Positions 46,479-54,844 of a DNA stretch of 64,000 nt are shown here, piece after piece (position 1 is the first letter of the stretch; the number at the start of each line of letters is the position of its first letter). The stretch covers positions 21,201 through 85,200 of the forward strand of contig NZ_FNAL01000012.1 of the NCBI RefSeq assembly GCF_900101915.1, read 5' to 3'. The position numbers were made by a program, and so were the translations under genes. The notes under the pieces are model-generated. The model was not told the DNA's origin and made no database searches. It was given only the letters and a program-made list of their open reading frames with translations. The stretch comes from Psychrobacter pacificensis (lineage in GTDB: Bacteria; Pseudomonadota; Gammaproteobacteria; Pseudomonadales; Moraxellaceae).

Positions 46479-47267
46479 TTATTTAAACGCCACAATAGAG
46501 ACAAAATTTAAAAACTGAAACCACGTCAGATGACGTTTAAAGCCAACCTGATCTAACCGTGCATGATGCTCATCTAGCGTATCGGTAATCAGCACGTTTT
46601 CTAATGCATTACGTTTGCCACTGATTTCCATTTCGGTATAGCCATTGGCACGTTTAAAATCATAATAACGCTCAACCAACCACGCATCATACTGCTCATC
46701 AAAGGCATGAGTTTTTTCGGTTAATACCAGTATGCCGCCTTCGCTCAAGGCCGCATAAATTTTTTCTAATACTGCGACTCTATCGGCTGCTGGTAAAAAC
46801 TGTAGCGTTAGGTTTAAAATCACCATGTCGCATGGCTCAAGCTCAACGTCGCGAATGTCTGCAGTAATGACTTCGATATTGTGCTCAGGATAATTGTCAC
46901 TCAATAACGTCGTGGCTTCGGTCGTCATTGCAGGGGAGATATCAATCGCCTTAATCTGCAAATCTTGCGGATCAAACTCACCAGCCAGCGTCATACTGGC
47001 GGCACCAAGCGAGCAGCCCAAGTCATAAACACGGCTAACGCGTTGACCATTATCACTTTGCTGACGATACTTGCAGTGACGACGGGCAAAGATAGGCAGC
47101 ATGGCCAATACCTGACCATAACCGGGTACGCTACGGCGAATCATATCGGGGAAACAAGCCACCACTTGCTCATCAAAAGAAAAACGCGCCGCTTTATCTA
47201 ATGGCGTGGTAAACGGTTTATCAAAAAGGGTGTCATGTTTGATAATGGCAGGCTGGGATTGGCTCAT
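46479..47267 (-). CDS. cmoA: Carboxy-S-adenosyl-L-methionine synthase CmoA
   Basis: Makes carboxy-SAM from SAM and prephenate for CmoB. The family pattern [21 protein letters not shown] is near residues 32-52, the SAM-binding motif [12 protein letters not shown] near 85, and [13 protein letters not shown] near 160. The start at 47267 (MSQSQPAI) gives about 262 residues, close to the family; the longer frame adds 34 residues with no likeness. About ten extra residues ([12 protein letters not shown]) precede the SAM motif. First gene of cmoAB, divergent from msrA. Stop lies about 50 bases before cmoB. Confidence 0.94.
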   Translation of the reverse strand: MSQSQPAIIKHDTLFDKPFTTPLDKAARFSFDEQVVACFPDMIRRSVPGYGQVLAMLPIFARRHCKYRQQSDNGQRVSRVYDLGCSLGAASMTLAGEFDPQDLQIKAIDISPAMTTEATTLLSDNYPEHNIEVITADIRDVELEPCDMVILNLTLQFLPAADRVAVLEKIYAALSEGGILVLTEKTHAFDEQYDAWLVERYYDFKRANGYTEMEISGKRNALENVLITDTLDEHHARLDQVGFKRHLTWFQFLNFVSIVAFK

Positions 47268-47491
47268 GGGGCGACTCGTATTCTGTGATAATAGAACGTA
47301 AATAAGAAAGTACTTGGGAGTTTTGCTCGCGCTATTTATCGATAGCAAATCAACGTAGCAAAAGCCCATTATAACATTACTGTTTGTTACTTATCGCCAC
47401 CAGATGCCCTGCTAAGCTAAACGACATTGTTTGATAGATAACATCTAGGCAAACAACGATGATTTTATATTTATAAAAATAGGAAAAAATT

Positions 47492-48013
47492 ATGCAAACA
47501 ATCGTATTAGGCGGTGGCTGCTTTTGGTGCACCGAGTCTGTCTTTTTATCCGTAAAAGGCGTGCAGTCTGTCGTTTCAGGCTATATGGGCGGCGATGCAG
47601 TATCAGCCAATTATGAAGCCGTATGCGGTGGTGACACTGGACACGTCGAAGTCATCAAAGTCGAGTTTGATGACTCTGTCGTACCGTTGGAAGTCATCCT
47701 CGACGTATTTTTTGCCACGCATGATCCCACAACGATGGATCGTCAAGGCAATGACGTTGGCAGTCAGTATCGCAGCGTGGTCTTTTATACCGAGGAAGAT
47801 CAAAAACCAACGGTCGACCGCACGATCAATAAACTGCGTGACATGGGCATCAATGTCGTCACAGAAGTACATCCTGCTGTTGAATTTTACCGCGCAGAAG
47901 AGGCGCATCAAGACTTCTTTAACAGAAACCCAGGACAGGCTTATTGCAATTTTGCCATACCACCAAAGCTTGCCAAACTGCGTAAAGAATTTAGTCAATA
48001 TATGACGAGCTAA
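47492..48013 (+). CDS. msrA: Peptide-methionine (S)-S-oxide reductase MsrA
   Basis: Repairs methionine-S-sulfoxide in proteins using thioredoxin. The catalytic motif GGGCFWC begins near residue 7 with nucleophile C10 (C13 also present), followed by SGYMGGDAVSANYEAVCGGDTGHVE and a conserved DPTTMDRQGNDVGSQYRS. 173 residues is a compact MsrA with no MsrB fusion and no signal peptide, so it is cytoplasmic. A further Cys is at AYCNFAI near the C-terminus. Preceded by TAGGAAAAA; a terminator-like hairpin follows. Confidence 0.96.
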   Translation: MQTIVLGGGCFWCTESVFLSVKGVQSVVSGYMGGDAVSANYEAVCGGDTGHVEVIKVEFDDSVVPLEVILDVFFATHDPTTMDRQGNDVGSQYRSVVFYTEEDQKPTVDRTINKLRDMGINVVTEVHPAVEFYRAEEAHQDFFNRNPGQAYCNFAIPPKLAKLRKEFSQYMTS

Positions 48014-48042
48014 ACGATTGATTAACAAATCCTGCTTACTAA

Positions 48043-48080
48043 CAGCCAAATGCTTATAAAATAGGTGTTTGGCTTTTTAT
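48043..48080 (+). terminator. Probable terminator after msrA
   Basis: AGCCAAA and TTTGGCT pair with a long partly paired loop (TTAT/ATAG), followed by TTTTATT, 30-70 bases past the msrA stop. Confidence 0.65.
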
Positions 48081-48150
48081 TGTGTTCAGCATTTTCGAAT
48101 AAGACGTTATTATAAAGATATCAACAAATACCTATAGATAGGCGTAAATT

Positions 48151-48816
48151 ATGAATCCCGAATTTTGGCACAAACGCTGGCAAGAAAAGCGTATCGGATT
48201 TAATCAGTCAGCTGTTAATCCATTATTAACTGAGTATATTGATCACTTAGATTTAGCAGTCGGTAGCCGTATCTTTGTTCCTCTTTGCGGCAAATCTATC
48301 GATATGGTTTGGCTCGCGGCACAAGGGTATGATGTGGTGGGCGTTGAGTTGGTTGAGACAGCCGTACAAGCATTCTTTGCTGAACAAAATATCCAACCTA
48401 TTGTCTCTCAGCATTTAGAAAATCCAGATATTAAATGCTACCAAGGTCAGCTGGTAGATGGTGATGAGCAGCGAACTATTACACTCTGGGCTGCGGATAT
48501 CTTTGCTTTGACCTCTACAGATCTAGGTACTATCGATGCGATATATGACAAAGCAGCTTTGATAGCCTTGCCAGCTGATATGCGTCCCGACTATAGCGAA
48601 CAGATACGTAAAGTTAGCGACAATGCGCCACAATTGCTAATAACGCTTAATTACGATCAAAGTAAAAAAGATGGGCCGCCGTTCTCTATCAATCATGAGC
48701 AAGTGCAGCAGTATTATGGCAGTCACTATCAGATCTGTAAGCTAGCAAGCGAGCCTTCTTCTATAGGGTCTGCACCTAATCTAAAAGTCACAGAGCATAT
48801 TTGGCTATTGAAATAA
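48151..48816 (+). CDS. tpm: Thiopurine S-methyltransferase
   Basis: SAM-dependent methyltransferase that in bacteria is linked to tellurite or selenium methylation. The start MNPEFWHKRWQEKRIGF, then RIFVPLCGKSIDM for the SAM pocket and VVGVELVETAV, are clear TPMT hallmarks. IYDKAALIALPADMR near residue 131 and the end TEHIWLLK fit too. 221 residues, standard. Immediately after its stop begins a DUF1499 remnant in another frame, a sign of local rearrangement. No nearby metal-resistance genes, so its role in this strain is uncertain. Confidence 0.94.
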   Translation: MNPEFWHKRWQEKRIGFNQSAVNPLLTEYIDHLDLAVGSRIFVPLCGKSIDMVWLAAQGYDVVGVELVETAVQAFFAEQNIQPIVSQHLENPDIKCYQGQLVDGDEQRTITLWAADIFALTSTDLGTIDAIYDKAALIALPADMRPDYSEQIRKVSDNAPQLLITLNYDQSKKDGPPFSINHEQVQQYYGSHYQICKLASEPSSIGSAPNLKVTEHIWLLK

Positions 48817-48817
48817 G

Positions 48818-49150
48818 CAACAGCGTATCGGTTATCCTGAATTACAGACATTACGCTATGACCAAACGCAACCTGAATTGGTTGCGGCAAGCACACAAGC
48901 CATTGAAAACTTGGGCTGGGAGCTGGTCAATATTGATGCAGATAAAGACATTATAGAAGCGATAGAAGCGACGGACATCACTGCTTGTTTCGGTTTTAAA
49001 GACGATATCGTCGTCCGTATCACGGATAGCGAGAATGAACGTTTAGTCGATATACGTAGTAAGTCGCGGATTGGTGGCGGCGATTTGGTTAAAAATGCGG
49101 CGCGGATTCATGGCTTTATTGACGCGTTAGACGGTGAGCTGGCTAACTGA
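48818..49150 (+). pseudogene. DUF1499 C-terminal remnant
   Basis: The open frame from just after the tpm stop encodes QQRIGYPELQTLRYDQTQP and ends in a segment with FGFKDDIVVRITD, VDIRSKSRIGGGDLVKNAARI, which is the signature of the C-terminal half of DUF1499 proteins. No ATG begins it: the only candidate starts are TTG codons (for example 48878), an in-frame stop lies at 48809, and the N-terminal half of the family is absent. I read this as the remainder of a gene cut when tpm was joined to it. A short product from a TTG start cannot be excluded. Confidence 0.7.
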
Positions 49151-49375
49151 GTCTTTTTTGCTTGCTACGGTCTTTTTAAAGTTAAGTACCAGTTAATGCT
49201 GGGCTTTGTCTCTAATGAAATGCTCTTGTAACCTCACGCGAACGTCAGCTTATAGTAACTGAGTGCTGCGATACCTTTTCTTTACTGTTTAGATTAGTTA
49301 CTCTACCTTGATACCACTTTTAGCCTTTTAATTTTTGTCTCTTAGCAACCAACTTAACGTTTATAGGATATTTTC

Positions 49376-50836
49376 ATGCGTTTGACTCCTTTTTCTACCT
49401 TGTCATTGCTTAGTGTTGCAGTTGGCATTAGCCTTGCGAGCACTGCCCAAGCAGCTCAGCCGCCCGCTCCAGATCTGTCCAATAGTGAATTTCAGCAATG
49501 CTTGGATGGCCTAAAAAATTCGAGCAAGTTTCGCGGTGTCAATAGCTATACCTTTAACAACTATCGTCCAAGCCAGCCTGATCCTAGTGTCATTCAGTCG
49601 CTCAACTATCAGCCAGAGTTTCAAAAAGACGTTTGGGATTATCTCTCAGCGCTAGTAGACAAAGAGCGTGTCGAAGATGGTATCCGTGCCAAGCGCCAGT
49701 GGCGTGACACGCTGCGCCAAATCGAATCGCGCTATGGCGTAAAAGCGGAGCATGTGCTTGGCGTATGGGGCGTAGAATCTAACTTTGGTCAGACGCTGGG
49801 CAAAAAGCCATTGTTTGAATCTTTGGCGACGTTGTCTTGTTTTGATCGTCGTCAAAGCTACTTTCAAGGTGAGTATGCCAATGCCCTAAAAATCGTACAA
49901 AATGGTGATATCGCGCCCAATGATATGACAGGCTCATGGGCAGGTGCATTTGGACAAACCCAGTTTATGCCTAGTACCTTCTTAGAGCTAGCAGTAGACG
50001 GTGACGGCGATGGTCGTCGTGACCTTGTTAATAGTGTGCCTGATGCGCTCGCCTCTACTGCAAATTTTTTAGACAAACGTGGTTATCGTACGGGCGAGCC
50101 TTGGGGTTATGAAGTCAAACTACCTGATGGATTTTGGGCGGCTTCCAACCGTAAAGACAAAAAATCTATCAGCCATTGGCGCAATCAAGGTCTAACGCTG
50201 GCTAACGGTAGTCCGCTGCCTTATGACTTGAGTAGTGCGGGTTTATTGCTACCAGCTGGTGTCGATGGTCCTGCGTTTTTGGTTGGTAAAAACTTTGATA
50301 CGTTCTACTCGTATAATGCTTCAGAAAACTATGCCTTGGCTATCGCCCATTTATCAGATTTGATTACTCGCGAAGACAGTAGTAAAACAGACTTTATCAC
50401 CGCTTGGCCAACAGATGATCCTGGTATCAGTCGTCAACAAGCAAAAGATATTCAGCAAGCCTTGTTAAATGCAGGCTATGATATTGGTAGTGTTGATGGC
50501 ATCATTGGGGACAATACCCGTACCGCTATCCAGCAATATCAGACCAGTCGTGGCATTTTCCCAGCAGATGGACGCGCAGGCCAAAAGTTCTATCGTGCTA
50601 TCGTTGGTAATGCAGCACCAAGTCCAGGGCAGTACGGTCAGCCAGCAAATAGCCGACCTTTGAACCCTGCGCCTGCCGATCGTATGGGGCAGCTAATTGA
50701 GCAGCAGACCACTAGGCCTAATAGCTATTCTTCTCAACCATCGATAAGTCCTTCAACTTCTACTAATACGCGCTATCGCCGTGTTGCTAGTGCCGATGGG
50801 ACGATCAAGCTAGTTCGCATTGACGAAGGGTCATAA
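49376..50836 (+). CDS. Lytic murein transglycosylase (MltB-like) with peptidoglycan-binding domain
   Basis: Periplasmic enzyme cleaving glycan strands to anhydro-muropeptides. A Sec signal peptide ends STAQAA near residue 27. The SLT_2-type catalytic domain spans about 35-340 with catalytic E134 in GVWGVESNFG and FGQTQFMPSTFLE near 198. The C-terminal PG_binding_1 domain (about 350-410) has AKDIQQALLNAGYDIGSVDGIIG and TRTAIQQYQ. The last 70 residues are Pro/Ser/Asn-rich and probably disordered. 486 residues. Lone gene. No lipobox, so it is probably soluble in the periplasm rather than outer-membrane anchored like E. coli MltB. Confidence 0.93.
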   Translation: MRLTPFSTLSLLSVAVGISLASTAQAAQPPAPDLSNSEFQQCLDGLKNSSKFRGVNSYTFNNYRPSQPDPSVIQSLNYQPEFQKDVWDYLSALVDKERVEDGIRAKRQWRDTLRQIESRYGVKAEHVLGVWGVESNFGQTLGKKPLFESLATLSCFDRRQSYFQGEYANALKIVQNGDIAPNDMTGSWAGAFGQTQFMPSTFLELAVDGDGDGRRDLVNSVPDALASTANFLDKRGYRTGEPWGYEVKLPDGFWAASNRKDKKSISHWRNQGLTLANGSPLPYDLSSAGLLLPAGVDGPAFLVGKNFDTFYSYNASENYALAIAHLSDLITREDSSKTDFITAWPTDDPGISRQQAKDIQQALLNAGYDIGSVDGIIGDNTRTAIQQYQTSRGIFPADGRAGQKFYRAIVGNAAPSPGQYGQPANSRPLNPAPADRMGQLIEQQTTRPNSYSSQPSISPSTSTNTRYRRVASADGTIKLVRIDEGS

Positions 50837-50868
50837 TAATGTAACGAATAGTCCTACCGTAAATCATT

Positions 50869-50903
50869 AAAAAAGCCACGCTATGATTAGCGTGGCTTTT
50901 TTA
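50869..50903. terminator. Bidirectional intrinsic terminator
   Basis: AAAAAAGCCACGCTA and TAGCGTGGCTTTTTT pair around a four-base loop between the converging transglycosylase and acidic-protein genes. Confidence 0.93.
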
Positions 50904-50957
50904 GGTTTGATGCCTAGTGAAGACCTTCATCTATCACATCGATATTTAAAGAAAGAT

Positions 50958-51257
50958 TTAGACAATGGGTGGCGGGTTTGGCTTACCGTTGTCACCGTCC
51001 CAGTTTTCACGAGCGTTATCATCTAGATCAGCAGCCGTTTTTGGCTCCCACTTGCCATTTTCTTTCCAAGTCGCATCACCCCAGTCTTCATCTTCTGCTT
51101 TTCTATCCAAATCTTTGTAGGCTTGGCTTGGGTCGATACCGCGACGTTTCATATCTGCCACTTGTTCTTCTAGTGTATGAAATTGATCAGCGTCATGCAT
51201 GTTTTTCTCTAGACCATCAAGCTCTCTTAATAACTCGTCATTTTTAGCGTTGCTCAT
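50958..51257 (-). CDS. Small acidic protein, unknown function
   Basis: I do not recognise a family. 99 residues, rich in Asp, Glu, Lys and Trp. The first half (about 1-45) is helical in character with heptad-like spacing (ELLRELDGLEKNM, LEEQVADMKRRG). The second half has a repeated Trp/Asp pattern: DEDWGDATW, NGKWEPKTAADL, ARENWDGDNGKPNPPP. No signal peptide or membrane segment. A good ribosome site (AAGGAGAGC) precedes the ATG, supporting that it is real. Upstream, 220 bases separate it from the DUF4062-like gene on the same strand. Confidence 0.72.
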   Translation of the reverse strand: MSNAKNDELLRELDGLEKNMHDADQFHTLEEQVADMKRRGIDPSQAYKDLDRKAEDEDWGDATWKENGKWEPKTAADLDDNARENWDGDNGKPNPPPIV

Positions 51258-51479
51258 TATGCGCTCTCCTTAATCGATCAATAGTGTAGTACGTCTTATG
51301 TATTTTTAATTCTGACACAAATTCTCGTATCTGATGGCTATTATTATCACGAGTCTTGAGTCAATTCACAACCATTGCCGCGTATGCTTTGTATTACAAA
51401 ACGTAGTCAGGAGCATAAGATGTATTTTTGCCCATATTTTATGAAAAGCTAAAAGGTGAACGTATGCCAAAACCTAATG

Positions 51480-52499
51480 TCACTCATCTGTTTGAGCGTT
51501 TTCAGCTTCTAGTAGGCTTCTAGCATGAAAAGTAAGCTTCCAAAGCTCTTGTGACAAACGTGTACCGTAGGTCGTCAATTGTATCCAGTTGGCACTTACT
51601 AGCTGACGTTGTAGGTTATTGAGATCATCTTGAGAGATTTGGCAGCGTGAGACAGCGTGAACGTTTGGCATATCGTTTTTGATATCTATCTCAGCTTTTG
51701 GCGCAATCAGACGATTAATGGCATTTTGTAGCCCGTAGCTCGAAAATGTAGACGGTATTTTCATTAAGGTGATTAATACTTCTTGCCAAGATAATATTAC
51801 TTCTCTGGTAACATCCTTCAAGTTACCACCTTCATAAGCTTGAGCACTATATTGCACATCAAACGTTTGTGTCAATACAATTGGTTTGCTAACATTGTCA
51901 GCCGCAAAACTCTCATCAACAGGACGTTCTTTCTTGGTATTAGTATTAGTATTAGTATTAGTATTCTTAGATAAGAGATCAGCAAGTCTTTCGGCGACCG
52001 TTTGTCGACTAAATTTAATCATCTCCTCAGTCGCTCTCACCCAGCCACCTCTCACTTTATGACTGGCTACTGCGCTGTAGTAGGCTTGTACGAGTAACGC
52101 TTCGATATCGTCCTCTGTATCATAGTAATAAATCTGATTGTCTTGCCTAGAGACGAGTTTAATCAGTTCTTGTAATTGGCGACTGACACCCGTCTCTTGG
52201 TAGTGATTTTTGATGAAAATCAGTAGGGGCTTGGCTTTAGCTTTGGCATTCAGGTAACTCAAATGCATTTGGCTCACGCCTGTGTTTTGTACGGCTCCGT
52301 AACTGTCTCCAATGATCATCAATGCATAATCACAAGAATCAATACATTGTCGACCATATAGCGAAGCTTTTGGCAACTTGCTAGACACGTCATAAGTCAA
52401 AAACGCCCGTACTTGAAAAAATATCGCTACGCTGTCCAAGACCAATAATTGATCATTATCAGCACATATAACATGAATATGATAGCGGCGATGTGGCAC
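51480..52499 (-). CDS. DUF4062-like protein with Asn-Thr linker
   Basis: Residues 1-130 resemble DUF4062, the TIR-related alpha/beta domain: HVICADNDQ, LYGRQCIDSCDYALMIIGDSYGAV, then LSYLNAKAKAKPLLIFIK. The middle carries an Asn-Thr repeat linker (about residues 180-190), coded by a hexanucleotide repeat, and the last 150 residues are mostly helical with no family I know. 339 residues with a GTG start preceded by AGAGGT. DUF4062 occurs in NTPase and signalling proteins of uncertain role; a stress or immune function is possible but there is no partner gene here. Upstream, 165 bases separate it from murI on the same strand. Confidence 0.6.
   Translation of the reverse strand: MPHRRYHIHVICADNDQLLVLDSVAIFFQVRAFLTYDVSSKLPKASLYGRQCIDSCDYALMIIGDSYGAVQNTGVSQMHLSYLNAKAKAKPLLIFIKNHYQETGVSRQLQELIKLVSRQDNQIYYYDTEDDIEALLVQAYYSAVASHKVRGGWVRATEEMIKFSRQTVAERLADLLSKNTNTNTNTNTKKERPVDESFAADNVSKPIVLTQTFDVQYSAQAYEGGNLKDVTREVILSWQEVLITLMKIPSTFSSYGLQNAINRLIAPKAEIDIKNDMPNVHAVSRCQISQDDLNNLQRQLVSANWIQLTTYGTRLSQELWKLTFHARSLLEAENAQTDE
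51938..51965. repeat. Hexanucleotide microsatellite (TATTAG)4
   Basis: Four and two-thirds copies of TATTAG on the plus strand, coding for alternating Asn and Thr in the DUF4062-like protein. The unit is a multiple of three, so slippage would change linker length without breaking the frame. Confidence 0.9.
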
Positions 52500-52664
52500 G
52501 ATTACCTCTGAGCTTAGGTTGCGGCATAAAAGGGAATAAAACGAAATAGAGCAAAAATATCTTGTTTTGTATCAACTCGCACAGTCTTGCGAAAATACAT
52601 TCGACGTATTTTAACCACATCCATGCTGCAATAAAGGTTTTTGCATAAATATCTTTGCTCACCA

Positions 52665-53669
52665 TTACTCAGAATAGTATTGCAGTATAGTCTCTTGACC
52701 AAGTAAGCGTTCAATCAAAGCGCTTAGTCTATCACTATATTTAGTCGCATGGAAAGTTAATGGCTGTCTGATATCAACATTTGTCTTATTAATCGCACTC
52801 AAATCCTGAGTACTTGTCTCATTATAAAGAGTGGCTGACATCTGATTTGCGACCAATAGCTGCTTGACTCGTTCAGCGATGGCTTGCCCAGAGTCAACCA
52901 CCTGTATGGCCAACTGCTGCTGCGCAATTTCGTCTAATAAAAACGATTTAAAAAATGGATAATGTGTACAGCCTAGCACGAGATGATCAATTCCTTCATT
53001 TGCAAATACTTGTATTTGTTGGCGCAAGCGCTGCGCGGTCTCATCTTGTAATGGCATGCCAGCCTCAACCCAAGGTACCAGCTGTGGATCAAAATATTTT
53101 GTCACCACCGTACCATTTGGATTGGCAAAATTGGTAATAACGTCATTAAGCAGCCGGCCATTGAGCGTCGCCTTCGTGGCCAATACCGCGACATGACCGC
53201 TGTTGCTTGCCAATATCGCAGGCTTTAACGCTGGTACTAGACCTACAATAGGCATATTCGGATAAGAGCGTCTCGCTGTATCTAGGGCATAAGCTGATGC
53301 GCTATTACAAGCGATCACAATCAGCTTACAGCCTTGCTTATGCAGCCATTCAACGGCTTTTAGCGTGAGCGACTCGATATCATCGCTCTCGCGGTTGCCA
53401 TAAGGGACATTTAAGGTATCAGCGTAATATATATAGCGCTCATTAGGTAGTTGCTGGGCTAAATGCAAATAAACCGATAAGCCGCCAATCCCCGAATCGA
53501 ATAGTCCTATTGGAGCACGTTGAGCATCATCAATGCTGATTGCATCGATAACCATTGCATTCATGCCAGCATTGTTAATAGAAGTGTTTGACAGCACATG
53601 ACTATCCAAAATATTTGTTTGTTCTATATTTGCTTGACTTGTTGTCATCTGATTTGCAGCACTCGCCAT
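52665..53669 (-). CDS. murI: Glutamate racemase
   Basis: Makes D-glutamate for peptidoglycan. Core begins IGLFDSGIGGLSV, with YYADTLNVPYGNR, the first active Cys in ACNSASAYA and the second in GCTHYPFF. The 334 residues exceed the usual 265-285 because of a 50-residue polar N-terminus (rich in Asn, Ser, Thr and Ile) and a C-terminal extension. The ATG at 53669 has GGTGAAG upstream; later in-frame ATGs (for example the one coding MNAMVIDA) could give a more typical length, so the start is uncertain. Precedes the DUF4062-like gene. Confidence 0.93.
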   Translation of the reverse strand: MASAANQMTTSQANIEQTNILDSHVLSNTSINNAGMNAMVIDAISIDDAQRAPIGLFDSGIGGLSVYLHLAQQLPNERYIYYADTLNVPYGNRESDDIESLTLKAVEWLHKQGCKLIVIACNSASAYALDTARRSYPNMPIVGLVPALKPAILASNSGHVAVLATKATLNGRLLNDVITNFANPNGTVVTKYFDPQLVPWVEAGMPLQDETAQRLRQQIQVFANEGIDHLVLGCTHYPFFKSFLLDEIAQQQLAIQVVDSGQAIAERVKQLLVANQMSATLYNETSTQDLSAINKTNVDIRQPLTFHATKYSDRLSALIERLLGQETILQYYSE

Positions 53670-53830
53670 CGTTACTTCACCGCCACTTTTAGATACATAT
53701 CATCATCTCTATATTATCTCTGATTTCTACTCAATCAGAGATATCTGCGTTTCTTGTATTATGACATCTCCACTGATGAAATAGATTTTATTGTCATAAT
53801 CTATAAATGCTGCTGTTGATGTATTAACGT

Positions 53831-54514
53831 TTAACGGTCTGGCATAGTCATAGAGTAAGACTTCCCACCGCTTTGTAAGGTCAACATCGTCTTACCATCA
53901 TGCTCTGTTAGTTCACCAATCTCCGTCAAATGATAAAAGGTATTTCGTCCAATCAGCGCGTTCAGACCATTTCTTACTGGCATATAAGGGCGTATTTGCG
54001 ACTCATCTATACGGGCTGCGGCATTATCAGGCTGATATGCTTGTAAGCTAATGGGATGCTCATCGTCCAAGCGCACCACGTCACCGGTGGTGGTCACAAA
54101 CTCCAACCAGCTCACCTCATTTTCTTTTACGATACCGACATCATTGATCAGCAATGGCACATCTTCTACTTGAATACGGATTTTTTGCACAGGAGTTTTC
54201 AAAAAATATTCGGTTACACCGTCACTCTCTTCTTTCCACAAGATGGTTGCAAAGAGATTGACGAGTGACTGTCTGGTCATTTTCCCACCCTCATGCCACC
54301 ACTCGCCATTTGCTTTTATCACCAGATCCATATCGGCAATATTTTCTGGATGCCATTTATCAAGTGGCGGTATTTCTCGTCCTTCACGAGTGGCAGCGGT
54401 TGATTTGAGATATTGGCTGAGGGCATTCATATTATTTAGACTGGAGGTCTTATTGACTGGGGCTTCCAAATTATTTCCGTTATTCCCATCAGTATAATTG
54501 TTATCATTATTCAT
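53831..54514 (-). CDS. DUF1285 protein
   Basis: Member of DUF1285, function unknown. The family start is PPLDKWHPENIADMDLVIKANGEWWHEGGKMTR, at about residues 49-80, followed by LVNLFATILW and FLKTPVQKIRIQVEDVPLLI. Structures from other groups show two small beta-rich domains. 227 residues, the first 45 of which are Asn/Asp-rich and low complexity (NDNNYTDGNNGNN), an extension peculiar to this protein. The ribosome site AAAGGATTG precedes the ATG. It sits upstream of murI but with 160 bases between. Confidence 0.85.
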   Translation of the reverse strand: MNNDNNYTDGNNGNNLEAPVNKTSSLNNMNALSQYLKSTAATREGREIPPLDKWHPENIADMDLVIKANGEWWHEGGKMTRQSLVNLFATILWKEESDGVTEYFLKTPVQKIRIQVEDVPLLINDVGIVKENEVSWLEFVTTTGDVVRLDDEHPISLQAYQPDNAAARIDESQIRPYMPVRNGLNALIGRNTFYHLTEIGELTEHDGKTMLTLQSGGKSYSMTMPDR

Positions 54515-54844
54515 CGCACAATCCTTTATCTAGTATTCAAAGTTTGGCAAATCTATTATTACTATAAATTTTTGTTTCGGGTATGATGAAGCTTTATCAT
54601 CTAAACACCCTTATTGTTTCAATATAACCTTAACACCGTTGCTCATAAATGCGTATCGTGTTTGTAGGACTTTTCTTTTATAATGAGTAACGATTTTTTA
54701 TTGAAATGGTCAAGTGGATTTTGTATTGATGACACATTTTTATCGGGCAGCCATATGTCTGAGTGACGTTAGCGCCGCAAATCTATTATTCGGTTGTTAC
54801 GCTAATGATGCCCTGAGATAAGCCACTAAAGTTTAGGAGTAGGT
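54515..54844. other. Intergenic region, divergent promoters
   Basis: Between the DUF1285 gene and the ETF-ubiquinone oxidoreductase gene. AT-rich, no gene, no strong hairpin or repeat seen. TTAGGAGTAGGT before 54845 is the ribosome site of the latter. Confidence 0.45.

Noticed and set aside
51900..51970. Hexanucleotide repeat as a phase-variation switch
   Set aside because: The unit is six bases, so slippage keeps the frame; on-off switching by frameshift is not possible.
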